Assembly (NCBI GenBank): GCA_943788695.1
Contig: CALSRG010000001.1
Location: forward strand, 186,001-250,000
DNA from: an uncultured Flavobacteriaceae bacterium
GTDB lineage: Bacteria; Bacteroidota; Bacteroidia; Flavobacteriales; Flavobacteriaceae
Direction of reading: 5' to 3'
DNA length: 64,000 bases
This document shows, one piece after another, positions 19,376 through 28,245 of this stretch. The notes beneath the pieces were generated by a model, which was not told the origin of the DNA, did no database searches, and was given only the letters and a program-made list of their open reading frames with translations. Made by a program: the position numbers and the translations under genes. Position 1 is the first letter of the stretch. The number at the start of each line of letters is the position of its first letter.

Positions 19376-19407
19376 AAAAAACCCGAAGCCATCGCTTCGG
19401 GTTTTTT
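19376..19407 (+). terminator. intrinsic terminator of the T9SS module
   Basis: A 14-bp perfect stem AAAAAACCCGAAGC / GCTTCGGGTTTTTT around the loop CATC, ending in six T, 18 bases after the OmpA gene stop. The A-rich left arm makes it bidirectional. An exact inverted copy stands at 19573-19604. Confidence 0.9.
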
Positions 19408-19572
19408 ATTTGACCATGTCATTACTGGGGTTGAATCCTGATTAAAACATATAATAAATGGTCCAACTAAAGAATCAAATCGCGATTTAAATATGTCATA
19501 CTTTACAGAAAAGAGATCTGCAGAATTTGTATATCTCTCACATCAGTCCCTATAAATTGTCTTTTAAGGATA

Positions 19573-19604
19573 AAAAAACCCGAAGCGATGGCTTCGGGTT
19601 TTTT
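19573..19604 (-). terminator. intrinsic terminator of the DUF5689/TonB receptor unit (inverted copy)
   Basis: On the minus strand this reads identically, over all 32 bases, to the terminator at 19376-19407, including its CATC loop. It lies 19 bases beyond the minus-strand DUF5689 stop. The two copies face each other across about 165 bases in which I see no gene or other feature. Confidence 0.9.
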
Positions 19605-19623
19605 GTATCACATGACGTATATA

Positions 19624-20964
19624 TTATTGTACTAAAACGTTATCTACCTCATAGGTTGCTGCCGCCGACGATGTAGAGACATATTTAAAGGCGAAAAATA
19701 AATTGCCTCCAGCTGCCGCTGAAACATCAACATTACCTGAATCTGTCCAGGAACTCCAGCTGCTTGTGTTAGTGTCAAAATCTGCTGATAATTGTACCCA
19801 AGAACCGTCTGTCGTTGGGTCACCTCCGTTATAATCAGTACACATATAGAGTTCTAAATCGGTTCCGTTATATCGTTTGACAGTTTGAAAAGTCAATGTG
19901 CCTGAGGTCACTTCAGACATATCTATAGCCCGAGAAATCAACCAATCTTCGTTTGGTTGAGGGCCTCCCGCATATCCGTTCATAACAGCACTAGGCCCCG
20001 GATTTCCGAAGTTAGTTGTGAGCCATCCCTCAGCACCAGCGACGTTATAAATAGTCCAATTATTCAAATTAGAGCTTGAAAAATTATCCGCAAATAAAGG
20101 ATCGCATCGTTGAGCATTCATTACAAAGTCAGATGGGTCATTTAACACCATAACCCTATTGTCACCAAAATAATCCATTGTAATCACTCCTGTAATAGTG
20201 CCTGCTCCATCAGTTGGCAACTGGTCTTGACTAAAATTAGCAAAAGCACTCGTTTCAACAATAAATGATCCTGTATCTCCACAGCTTTCTATGGGATGCT
20301 GGGTGTCATAATCTTCGGCTGGATCTACATAAAATTGACCTGCTAGTACAATTGGAAACTGTGCGTTTTCAAAAGAAATCAATTGTCCGATATGAGAGGC
20401 ATTTATGTCAGACATAGAAACCACCTTTGGGATCATAGTTTCTGTTGTCGTTGATCGAATAACCACATCCATAGCAACATTCTCAGTAATTTGCACCAAC
20501 TCATTGCCATCATTCCCTCCACCGATGGCCACTATGCCATCACCAAAGTTTGATTCGCCTACAAATAAGCCATTGAGATCGATGTAAACCTCACGTCCAA
20601 GATTGACAAAATTGTATGAATCTAAAACATTCAAGGATATTTTTATCCCTGATGTTGGGTTTTCTGGCGCATCTTGCATATAAAATTCTTTATAAAAATT
20701 TCCTGAAAGATCGCTCGAAGAGACGTACCCTTTAACTACTAAATCGGATTCAATTTCGACAGGTGCGGAGACGTAAAGTAATTTCAAATCAGCGATACTT
20801 ATCAACGATTTACTGCCATTATCAATGGCGGTCATAAGCGCATTCAGTTTTGCGCTATTACCTGAAGCAACACTATTCGGGACATCAAAAGTATCGTCTT
20901 GAACACATGAGATCATCAAGACGCTTGTGGCAAGGATAGTAGTAATAAATTGTATTGGTTTCAT
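19624..20964 (-). CDS. DUF5689 lipoprotein with C-terminal choice-of-anchor J-like domain
   Basis: A 446-residue predicted lipoprotein. From the ATG at 20964 the signal peptide is MKPIQFITTILATSVLMISC with the lipobox Cys at residue 20; an ATG six codons earlier would extend it needlessly. The DUF5689 domain spans about 45-285, followed by an OB-fold-like stretch (DGAGTITGVITMDYFGD). The last 150 residues look like a choice-of-anchor J/jelly-roll domain with NEDWLISRAIDMS. It sits just downstream of a TonB-dependent receptor, where SusD-like lipoproteins sit in SusCD pairs, so it may be the surface lid or binding partner (inference). It is divergent from a secreted nuclease-type enzyme. Confidence 0.85.
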   Translation of the reverse strand: MKPIQFITTILATSVLMISCVQDDTFDVPNSVASGNSAKLNALMTAIDNGSKSLISIADLKLLYVSAPVEIESDLVVKGYVSSSDLSGNFYKEFYMQDAPENPTSGIKISLNVLDSYNFVNLGREVYIDLNGLFVGESNFGDGIVAIGGGNDGNELVQITENVAMDVVIRSTTTETMIPKVVSMSDINASHIGQLISFENAQFPIVLAGQFYVDPAEDYDTQHPIESCGDTGSFIVETSAFANFSQDQLPTDGAGTITGVITMDYFGDNRVMVLNDPSDFVMNAQRCDPLFADNFSSSNLNNWTIYNVAGAEGWLTTNFGNPGPSAVMNGYAGGPQPNEDWLISRAIDMSEVTSGTLTFQTVKRYNGTDLELYMCTDYNGGDPTTDGSWVQLSADFDTNTSSWSSWTDSGNVDVSAAAGGNLFFAFKYVSTSSAAATYEVDNVLVQ

Positions 20965-20993
20965 AATTTGATGTATTATCATTTAATCTAAAG

Positions 20994-23765
20994 TTAAAAT
21001 CTGTAGTTAAGGTTAACAAAGTAAGTGGTGCCGCGTCCATACCAGTATTTTGGCCCAAAAACGCGCTTGGGATTGGATTGATCTTCAAGGAGAGTTCGGT
21101 AATTAGCGCTACGACCTTGCTCAAAACCACCAGTTTTGTAGGTTTCGTTAAGCATGTTATTAACACTGACAAACAAGCCAATAAATTTGTCTCCAATTTT
21201 CCATGATTTCCCACCTATGGCATTGACCGTCAAATAGTCCTCAAAACGTTCTTGTTGCAATAATTCGCGAGCGATCGTAGGATCATAATCTACAAATGGA
21301 AGCCCATCATTTGGGTCCGAAAAAAAGTTTGCCGTCCTTGGCAATGGGCTTATGTCAATAAAAGTATCTTGGAATAAATTAGCAGATACTCCTACCCACC
21401 AATAATTAGGATCGCGATATTCAATTCCTGTAGAAAAAGCAGTTTGAGGGCCGCCAGCTACCTTATAATTTTTCATATTGGCTCGGCCAACTGGAACCGT
21501 GGCTGCATCTGCTGCAACATAAAGAAAAGGATTGCTGTCATAAACGTAATTCCCTAATGCAGCAGTTCCTTTTAGTTTAATGGTTGATGTTACTTGGGCT
21601 TCTAATCCAATCTCAAGCCCTATATGTTTCGTATCTATACCTTGTAACACTTCTTGAATAAATTCACTGGTTTGTTCAAAGCCTCCCAAGCCATCGGCAT
21701 AATAAAAAGACGTTTCGTTAGCATTGGCTATTTTGGCATAATACGCAGTAAATCTTGCTTGAATCGTAGATGAGCGCAATAAATAGCTGGCGTCAAAAGA
21801 AGTTACTGTTCCTTCCGAAATTGGAGAGGTCCCAGGTATCCTTCCATTGGCATCTGAGCCAACAACGTTATGATTCACTCGTGAGTTAGTATAGGTATTG
21901 GCCAAAGAAGGTGCGCGTTGAATTTGGGCAAGATTAAGATCGAATAAATGCTTTCCGGTGAGCTTATAGGTCAATCCTGCTTTGATACCATATCCAGTAA
22001 AAGATAGCTTTGGGCCTTTTCCAAATGAATTTCCAGCATTGGCCTCATTTTCAAATAGACCTTCACGCTGATAAGTTGTTTGCGAGCCACTTAGCGCAGC
22101 ATAGAAATCTACTTTAGCATAATTGAATTGAGCCCGAGCGTATGCACTGGTTGTAATTGCCTCCAAATTATAATTATATCTAAACGTATCTCCCTCTCGT
22201 ATAACCCTGTCTGGTTGGTTGGAATCGAACTGAAGTCCCTGAAATGTGTCCATATTTGTATAAGTCGACCCACCTAACATGTCAGACACAGACGCAAAAT
22301 TCTTTGACAGAGTATGACTATAATTGATATTTGAAACAAGCGTAATGCTCTCATTGATTTGATAATTTAAGATAGAATTGACTGTGAAGGTTGTATCGTC
22401 GTTTCGATCTTCAAACAAAACATATGCAGCATCAAGCCCAACAGCATTATTAGTAAGGTTCGCATCATAAATTCTATTCCAATCAATTTGACCTTTATTA
22501 ACAAAATCATCTTGCAATTGATAGGCCGTGGCATAATCTGGACCATTGGGATTAGCCAATGCAAAGCTCGGAAGGCCTTGATAATAGGCAGGGCTCGGGT
22601 TCGCGCCGTTTGCAAAATCTAAACGGCTGTTGCCGATTTCCCCAAATTGGTATGCCATATTAGTATTTAATTGAATGCGGTCGTTGATGTCCCAATAATG
22701 ACTCAAAGACAATATTGGTTCTTCAATTCGTTTTACTCGGCTATTACGTTTTTCGTTGTCTTGATATCCCCAATATTCATTGTATTTAATTCCTTTTAAA
22801 TCGAAAACTTCTTGAGTGTTTGGTGATGATTTACCCCGTCTATTCGGTGTATAAATCCCTGTAAAATTAATGCTGTGTTTACTGTTCAGTCGTTTTTCAA
22901 CTGAGACGAAAAACGAATTTGCATCATAAAAAGTTCCGTCTTGAAACCCTTCATCTCCCCAACGTCGACCCACGGACAGGGCATAAGCCCAGCCACCTCT
23001 TACCATTCCCGAGGCATAAGTGGCCATGACCCTATTGGTGTAACTTCTATTGGAAGAAGAATACGTTAAACGCCCACCTGCTTGATATTCAGAAGCACGT
23101 GTACTAATATTTGTCGATCCAAGTACACCTCCAAAGTTATATGCAGATGGTGCCAATCCATTCGAAAATTCGCGATTTCTCAAAACATCGTTCAGACCAC
23201 CCCAATTCCCCCATTGTGGACGGTCGTTATATAACTTGTTCATTTCTATCCCATTGATGGTTAGAATACCATTTCCTGAATCTAGACCTCTAACTCTAAA
23301 AAATGACGGACTAAACTCAAAGGCTACTGTTCTTAAAAAGACATCTTGAGAGGACTGTAATAATCCTGATATATTATCGGCTGCACTGGTATCGTCACTT
23401 AGCTCATCATCTGAAAGTGAAATCGTAAAACGTTCCTCATTAACTAAAACCTCGGCATAAATGAGCAACTTATCTAAATTTAAAGTTTGACCTTGATTGA
23501 TGACAATTTGGTATCTTGCATCGTCATATCCATCCATGGTTAGCAACAATTTCTGGGCTCCTAAGGGTAGATTCCCGCTAATTTCAAAGACTCCTAACTC
23601 GTTAGTCTGGGTAGAAATTTCAGTACCTTCAATGGATACAGAAACGCCCATCATAACTGAACTAGCATCGAAGTCGACTACGGTTCCTGTCACTGATGTT
23701 GTTTGACTAAATGACAATGTTGAGGAAGACAAAAAAAGTCCAAGTAATATGTACAATTTATTCAT
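20994..23765 (-). CDS. TonB-dependent receptor with carboxypeptidase-regulatory N-domain
   Basis: A 923-residue outer-membrane active transporter. A signal peptide (about 1-20) is followed by a CarboxypepD_reg-like domain (about 22-110), a plug domain containing FFRVRGLDSGNGILTINGIE, and a long beta-barrel ending in YFVNLNYRF, with the C-terminal Phe expected for BAM-dependent insertion. There is no N-terminal signalling domain, so regulation by an anti-sigma pathway is not indicated. The downstream lipoprotein and the divergent nuclease suggest a nucleic-acid or phosphate-related substrate; this is inference. No clear TAnnTTTG was seen upstream. Confidence 0.93.
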   Translation of the reverse strand: MNKLYILLGLFLSSSTLSFSQTTSVTGTVVDFDASSVMMGVSVSIEGTEISTQTNELGVFEISGNLPLGAQKLLLTMDGYDDARYQIVINQGQTLNLDKLLIYAEVLVNEERFTISLSDDELSDDTSAADNISGLLQSSQDVFLRTVAFEFSPSFFRVRGLDSGNGILTINGIEMNKLYNDRPQWGNWGGLNDVLRNREFSNGLAPSAYNFGGVLGSTNISTRASEYQAGGRLTYSSSNRSYTNRVMATYASGMVRGGWAYALSVGRRWGDEGFQDGTFYDANSFFVSVEKRLNSKHSINFTGIYTPNRRGKSSPNTQEVFDLKGIKYNEYWGYQDNEKRNSRVKRIEEPILSLSHYWDINDRIQLNTNMAYQFGEIGNSRLDFANGANPSPAYYQGLPSFALANPNGPDYATAYQLQDDFVNKGQIDWNRIYDANLTNNAVGLDAAYVLFEDRNDDTTFTVNSILNYQINESITLVSNINYSHTLSKNFASVSDMLGGSTYTNMDTFQGLQFDSNQPDRVIREGDTFRYNYNLEAITTSAYARAQFNYAKVDFYAALSGSQTTYQREGLFENEANAGNSFGKGPKLSFTGYGIKAGLTYKLTGKHLFDLNLAQIQRAPSLANTYTNSRVNHNVVGSDANGRIPGTSPISEGTVTSFDASYLLRSSTIQARFTAYYAKIANANETSFYYADGLGGFEQTSEFIQEVLQGIDTKHIGLEIGLEAQVTSTIKLKGTAALGNYVYDSNPFLYVAADAATVPVGRANMKNYKVAGGPQTAFSTGIEYRDPNYWWVGVSANLFQDTFIDISPLPRTANFFSDPNDGLPFVDYDPTIARELLQQERFEDYLTVNAIGGKSWKIGDKFIGLFVSVNNMLNETYKTGGFEQGRSANYRTLLEDQSNPKRVFGPKYWYGRGTTYFVNLNYRF

Positions 23766-23920
23766 TTGATTGAATATTGGGTCGGATTAATATAACTGCT
23801 AATGTAAAACGTTTTAAGTAAAATGTGCGAAAACAGAAGCGATTATTTTACTCGTCAAAATAATTTCAAGTGGGTGGTGCATTATTTTCAAAAGTAATAT
23901 CTTTCAATCAAATTTTTATC

Positions 23921-24982
23921 ATGAAAATATGTCAATTAAATTGGGGATTATCATTGATGTTCTTCAGTATTCTGGTTTTCCAAGCATCAGCGCAAAAAGA
24001 ACGTGAATTTGAGGTTCATACTATTGCCTTTTATAACGTTGAAAATTTATTCGACACTATCAATGATCCTTTAAAAAATGACGAGGCCAGCCCGATGATG
24101 GAATTGACCTACCAGCGCGGATTGATTTATCAGAAAAAAATAAAGAATATGGCACGAGCCATTACTGCCATTGGGCGAGATGTTAGCGGGACCTCTCCTG
24201 TTATTGTTGGTTTATCAGAAGTAGAGAATCGTGGAGTAGTTAAAGACCTCCTAAATGACCCTCAGTTACTTGACGAAGACTATGGCATTGTTCATTACGA
24301 GTCTCCCGATAATAGAGGCATCGACGTGGCACTGATCTATAAAAAGAAACTATTTGTGCCGACTCATACGAGTTCACATGAATTAAAAATCTACGACGAA
24401 AGTGATGGCTATCGTATTTACACGCGTGATCAGCTTTTAGTTAGTGGGCTTTTAGATGGCGATCCTGTCCATTTTATTGTGAATCATTGGCCCTCACGTT
24501 CAGGCGGAGAGGCTCGAAGTCGAAGTCGGCGTATTGGGGCAGGAAAATTAGCAAAGCACCTAGTGGACTCGCTTCAAATTATTGATCCTTATGCAAAGAT
24601 TATGATTATGGGAGATTTTAATGATAATCCCACAGATAAAAGTATCAAACGAGAATTGGGAACTGAAAGTGATAAAGCCAAAGTAGGGTTGAAAGGTCTT
24701 TACAATCCAATGGAGCTGATCTTCAAAAAAGGGATTGGATCGAATGCTTACCGCGATAGCTGGAGTTTATTCGATCAAATTATCATTTCTGAGCCTTTAT
24801 TAAGAGAAGATTATAGTAGCTTCAGATATTACAAAGCAGGTGTCTTTAACGATAACTTTTTGGTAAACCCAAAAGGACAATACAAAGGGTATCCGTTCCG
24901 AAGTTTTACTTATGCTGGCTTTACCGATGGTTTTAGCGATCATTTTCCAGCCTACATCTACTTGATCAGAGAAAAACTTTAA
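23921..24982 (+). CDS. secreted endonuclease/exonuclease/phosphatase family protein
   Basis: A 353-residue EEP-superfamily enzyme with a signal peptide (MKICQLNWGLSLMFFSILVFQ, cleaved near SAQ). The metal-dependent active site looks complete: FYNVENLFD (Asn), GLSEVENR (Glu), NHWPSRSGGEARS (His), GDFNDNP (Asp/Asn) and the final SDHFPAY (Asp-His). The substrate could be DNA, RNA or a phosphoester; the family does not tell. I start at the ATG 23921; an in-frame GTG 51 bases upstream would bury the signal peptide. It lacks a T9SS C-terminal domain, so it is probably periplasmic. It is divergent from the TonB receptor/DUF5689 pair. Confidence 0.9.
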   Translation: MKICQLNWGLSLMFFSILVFQASAQKEREFEVHTIAFYNVENLFDTINDPLKNDEASPMMELTYQRGLIYQKKIKNMARAITAIGRDVSGTSPVIVGLSEVENRGVVKDLLNDPQLLDEDYGIVHYESPDNRGIDVALIYKKKLFVPTHTSSHELKIYDESDGYRIYTRDQLLVSGLLDGDPVHFIVNHWPSRSGGEARSRSRRIGAGKLAKHLVDSLQIIDPYAKIMIMGDFNDNPTDKSIKRELGTESDKAKVGLKGLYNPMELIFKKGIGSNAYRDSWSLFDQIIISEPLLREDYSSFRYYKAGVFNDNFLVNPKGQYKGYPFRSFTYAGFTDGFSDHFPAYIYLIREKL

Positions 24983-25419
24983 GATAACCACATATCCCAA
25001 GGAATGCGTGATAATAACAAAATTAATCCTAAGCCATATCCTAAAGTAATAACTGCAAATTTAGACTTAGACAATCGCTTCTTCTTATGTTTAGAATAAG
25101 CTATGGTAATAACAGTAAGCGCAAGTATATTCACAAAGGGGTGCTCAACCAAATAGAGTCTACTAATAGCATCTTTCATAACGCCGCCCATACCGAGCTC
25201 TGACCAGAGACCCATTCTTGAGGAAATAGCATACAAAAGTAATCCTATCAATAATTGAATGTGAGATACAATAAGACCGAATAAGGCGAATCTAAAATTC
25301 TTAGCTTCAAACGGTTGATCACGGAAGTACCCAACTGCTGCCGTCAATACGCCTACAATAAGAACAATAAGGACTACATAGGCCCAATAAGAGTGAATAT
25401 TTTGAAGAATTGAATACAT
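24979..25419 (-). CDS. four-helix membrane protein of unknown function
   Basis: A 146-residue integral membrane protein with four hydrophobic segments (about 12-30, 47-65, 85-105 and 118-138) and conserved-looking His residues in the first, second and third segments (NIHSYWAY, SHIQLL, EHPFVN). Histidines in helices suggest heme b binding, and similar Bacteroidota proteins are sometimes labelled cytochrome B, but no heme motif can be asserted. I use the ATG at 25419: a longer reading from 25482 would start inside the terminator hairpin of the upstream receptor gene. Its stop overlaps the convergent nuclease gene by 4 bases. Confidence 0.65.
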   Translation of the reverse strand: MYSILQNIHSYWAYVVLIVLIVGVLTAAVGYFRDQPFEAKNFRFALFGLIVSHIQLLIGLLLYAISSRMGLWSELGMGGVMKDAISRLYLVEHPFVNILALTVITIAYSKHKKKRLSKSKFAVITLGYGLGLILLLSRIPWDMWLS

Positions 25420-25466
25420 AAGTGCTGTTTTAAATGTTCCAAGTAAAAGTAATAAATAATAGGTAT

Positions 25467-25496
25467 AAAAAAACCCCGCCATTTTAGCGGGGTTTT
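25467..25496 (-). terminator. intrinsic terminator of the 25.5-28.1 kb TonB receptor
   Basis: On the minus strand the stem CCCCGC / GCGGGG with a 7-base loop is followed by seven T, 22 bases beyond the receptor stop codon. It separates that gene from the small membrane protein downstream. Confidence 0.85.
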
Positions 25497-25518
25497 AATT
25501 TCATAGAAAATCTTAGGA

Positions 25519-28104
25519 CTAGAAAGCGTATCTCAAGCTTGCATTCCAAGTAGTTCCATTACCTAGGAAATAACCATAAGCATCCTTTTGATTGACATAA
25601 TTCTTGTCAAAAAGGTTATAAATATTACTACGGAAAACCAAGTCTTGACCAGCAAGTTGGAATTTGTAAGTCCAGCCTAAATCGAATAACTCGTACGAGT
25701 TCAATTTTTCTGACTGGTAAGGTGTACCGTCAAGACCAGATTCAACAACATCCGCTACGTCAACAAATCCATAAAAATCTGAATAAGCATTTAACTGAGC
25801 GTCAACTGAAAACTTCTCGTTGACTTTATAAGTAGCCCCAAATCCAAATGACGTCTGAGGTGCTTGTCCAACTTTAACGTCAGTTAACTGCAATTCTCCT
25901 TGTTCAGCTAAAATTTGACCAGTTCCATCATCTTCCCAAACTTGGTATGGCGTAGACTCGTTGTATTTCCAGTTACCAAAAGAACCAAAGACATTAAAGG
26001 TAATGTCAGAAGCGAATGGTCGGTAATCAACTTCAAATTCTAAACCATTATGAACTTGGTTCACACCACTAAAACGGTAGAAAGTATCAATACCTGTTAC
26101 TTCATCGGTACCACCGAAGAACTCTAAGTATCTGTTACCCCATTTAGTGCTGTAAACGTCTAGATTCACACGGAATCCGTCAACTTCGTAACGATATCCT
26201 GCTTCTAAACCAGAAATTCTTTCGTTTTGAACGTCGCCATTATTAACGAGCTCATTACTATTTCTTACGTCCGTGAAGATGTTGTCAAGAAATGGCTGGC
26301 GAGAATATTTTCCTGCATTGAAGAAAAATGAACTGTTGTCTGTAAGATTAAAAGACATTCCTGCCTTCAAATTATAACCCAATTTTTCTACTTTTTCAGA
26401 ATCTCCAGGTCCTCTAAACTCAGCACCACCCATTCTTTGGTATGATTGCGTGGATAAAGCACCTTGAACAAACATAGTGTAATCATCTGATGCGTATTCT
26501 ACTTGACCAAAACCACCTAAGTAATTAATTGTTTCAGAGTAGTTATAACTGTATCTCTGAGAATCATCGGCAAAATCAAACAATGCAGACCAAGGGTTAG
26601 CCGCGAAAGATTCAGTGATAACATAATCAGATGGACGTGTTGTCCCGAAACTATCATTATATCCATTAAGCCCGATAAAGTCTTCAATTTGACGGAAATG
26701 ATCACCAGTATAAGTTCTGAAATCAAAACCTACATTGTAAGTGAACGCACTGCCGTTATCAATCTTTAAGTTAGATACTAAACCGTACCAGTTGTGATTA
26801 TTTACAGAAGATCTTCTTAAGTATCCTGAACCAAATGTTCCATTACCATTAACGTCAGAGTTAGCAATGTTATTTTCCTCGATAGCGTCAAAATTAATTT
26901 CATCATTATCAAAACGAATACGGTTTGAACTAGATCCTAGGTTTCCTGTTCCACCTCCACGACCCCAAGAGGCGTAAAGTACAGTGGAAAGGTCCATGCT
27001 ATCGTTGATTTCGTAATCCCAGTTAAGGTTAGCAATTGGTTTGTGGTAATAGTTACGTCTTTCTGAAAAACGTTCTCCATTATACCAACCAATGTTTGGA
27101 TTTGTAAGTTCACCAAATTCTTCGTAGGTCGCTCTACTTTTCGAGAAGTTTTGGTGGTGCCATTGTGGCGCACCAGTAATTAAAAAGTTAAAGTTACTAC
27201 GTTCGCTGGCTTTGTAACCAAGAGAAAAGAAATAATTCTGTCCTTGTCCTTGAGTACCGTTAGCAAACTTTCTGTCAGCCTGCCAGTGGTCAATCAATAA
27301 GGAGTAAGCCCATCCACTTTCTTTCAAACCTGAATCATAAGCAGCAGTTGTTTTGAAGTAACTTCCATTTCCAGAAAGAAATCTTACATATCCACCTTCT
27401 TTTTTATCAGTTGTTTTAGAAACAATGTTGATTGTTCCACCCACAGAAGAAATAGCTAATTTAGATGATCCCAAACCACGTTGAATCTGCACTGCATTTG
27501 CAACGTCAGACATCCCTGACCAGTTTGACCAGTACATTCTACCATCTTCCATACCGTTAATAGGCTGACCATTTAATAAGAAAGCTGTGTTCGACTGAGA
27601 AAAACCACGCGTAAACATTTGGCTATCGCCAAATCCACCAGCTTGGTTAGAAACGTATACTGAAGGTGAATTTTTCATCACTTCAGTAAATTCTACGTTA
27701 CCAACACCTCTAGCTTGAATTTCTGCAGCACGTATTGTGGATACAGCAACTGGTGTTTTACGATCATCGGCTAAATCAATAATACCTGATCCAATAACAA
27801 TAACTGCATCCAGTGAATTGCTTTCTAGAGATACTGTCCCTAAATCTACAGAACCATTGAATGAAAATGTCATTGACGCATACCCTACATAAGACACGAC
27901 CACAGCACCTGAAGTAGCGTTTGATGTTAGAGTAAATTTACCGTTGAAATCCGAAACAACACCATTGTTAGTTCCTTTTTCGATAATGTTTGCACCAGGT
28001 AATGGTGCGTTCATTTCAGCATCATATATCGTACCTGTCACAGTAGTCTGTGCAGCGATACTCGTTGAAACAAATAGTACTCCAAGAAAAAATAATTTTT
28101 TCAT
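25519..28104 (-). CDS. TonB-dependent receptor with carboxypeptidase-regulatory N-domain
   Basis: An 861-residue outer-membrane receptor. The signal peptide MKKLFFLGVLFVSTSIAAQ is followed by a CarboxypepD_reg-like domain (about 20-95), a plug with VYVSNQAGGFGDSQMFTRGF and LNGQPINGMEDGRMYWSNW, then a barrel ending WNASLRYAF. It stands alone, with its own promoter and a strong terminator, and no SusD-like or lipoprotein partner beside it. The substrate cannot be read from sequence; receptors without SusD often take up siderophores, vitamins or metals, but nothing here decides between them. Confidence 0.93.
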   Translation of the reverse strand: MKKLFFLGVLFVSTSIAAQTTVTGTIYDAEMNAPLPGANIIEKGTNNGVVSDFNGKFTLTSNATSGAVVVSYVGYASMTFSFNGSVDLGTVSLESNSLDAVIVIGSGIIDLADDRKTPVAVSTIRAAEIQARGVGNVEFTEVMKNSPSVYVSNQAGGFGDSQMFTRGFSQSNTAFLLNGQPINGMEDGRMYWSNWSGMSDVANAVQIQRGLGSSKLAISSVGGTINIVSKTTDKKEGGYVRFLSGNGSYFKTTAAYDSGLKESGWAYSLLIDHWQADRKFANGTQGQGQNYFFSLGYKASERSNFNFLITGAPQWHHQNFSKSRATYEEFGELTNPNIGWYNGERFSERRNYYHKPIANLNWDYEINDSMDLSTVLYASWGRGGGTGNLGSSSNRIRFDNDEINFDAIEENNIANSDVNGNGTFGSGYLRRSSVNNHNWYGLVSNLKIDNGSAFTYNVGFDFRTYTGDHFRQIEDFIGLNGYNDSFGTTRPSDYVITESFAANPWSALFDFADDSQRYSYNYSETINYLGGFGQVEYASDDYTMFVQGALSTQSYQRMGGAEFRGPGDSEKVEKLGYNLKAGMSFNLTDNSSFFFNAGKYSRQPFLDNIFTDVRNSNELVNNGDVQNERISGLEAGYRYEVDGFRVNLDVYSTKWGNRYLEFFGGTDEVTGIDTFYRFSGVNQVHNGLEFEVDYRPFASDITFNVFGSFGNWKYNESTPYQVWEDDGTGQILAEQGELQLTDVKVGQAPQTSFGFGATYKVNEKFSVDAQLNAYSDFYGFVDVADVVESGLDGTPYQSEKLNSYELFDLGWTYKFQLAGQDLVFRSNIYNLFDKNYVNQKDAYGYFLGNGTTWNASLRYAF

Positions 28105-28132
28105 TTTTGTTTTTGGTTAATGTTAAACAGTG

Positions 28133-28140
28133 CAAAAATA
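28133..28140 (-). promoter_or_regulatory. -7 box of the TonB receptor promoter
   Basis: TATTTTTG on the minus strand fits TAnnTTTG and ends 28 bases before the receptor ATG at 28104. The -33 region lacks an obvious TTG. Confidence 0.4.
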
Positions 28141-28245
28141 ATTAAACTAATAACGATAAGGTTAACTAAATGTTAATTTTATTCACAAAATCTAGTTAAT
28201 TAATTGAAAAACAGTGTTTTAAATATTAAAAAGTGGGGTCAAAGT

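Noticed and set aside
19408..19572. Small gene or RNA between the paired terminators
   Set aside because: No open frame with plausible composition, no promoter box and no stable structure seen by eye.
25420..25482. Longer N-terminus of the four-helix membrane protein
   Set aside because: The extra codons are encoded by the terminator hairpin of the upstream receptor gene.
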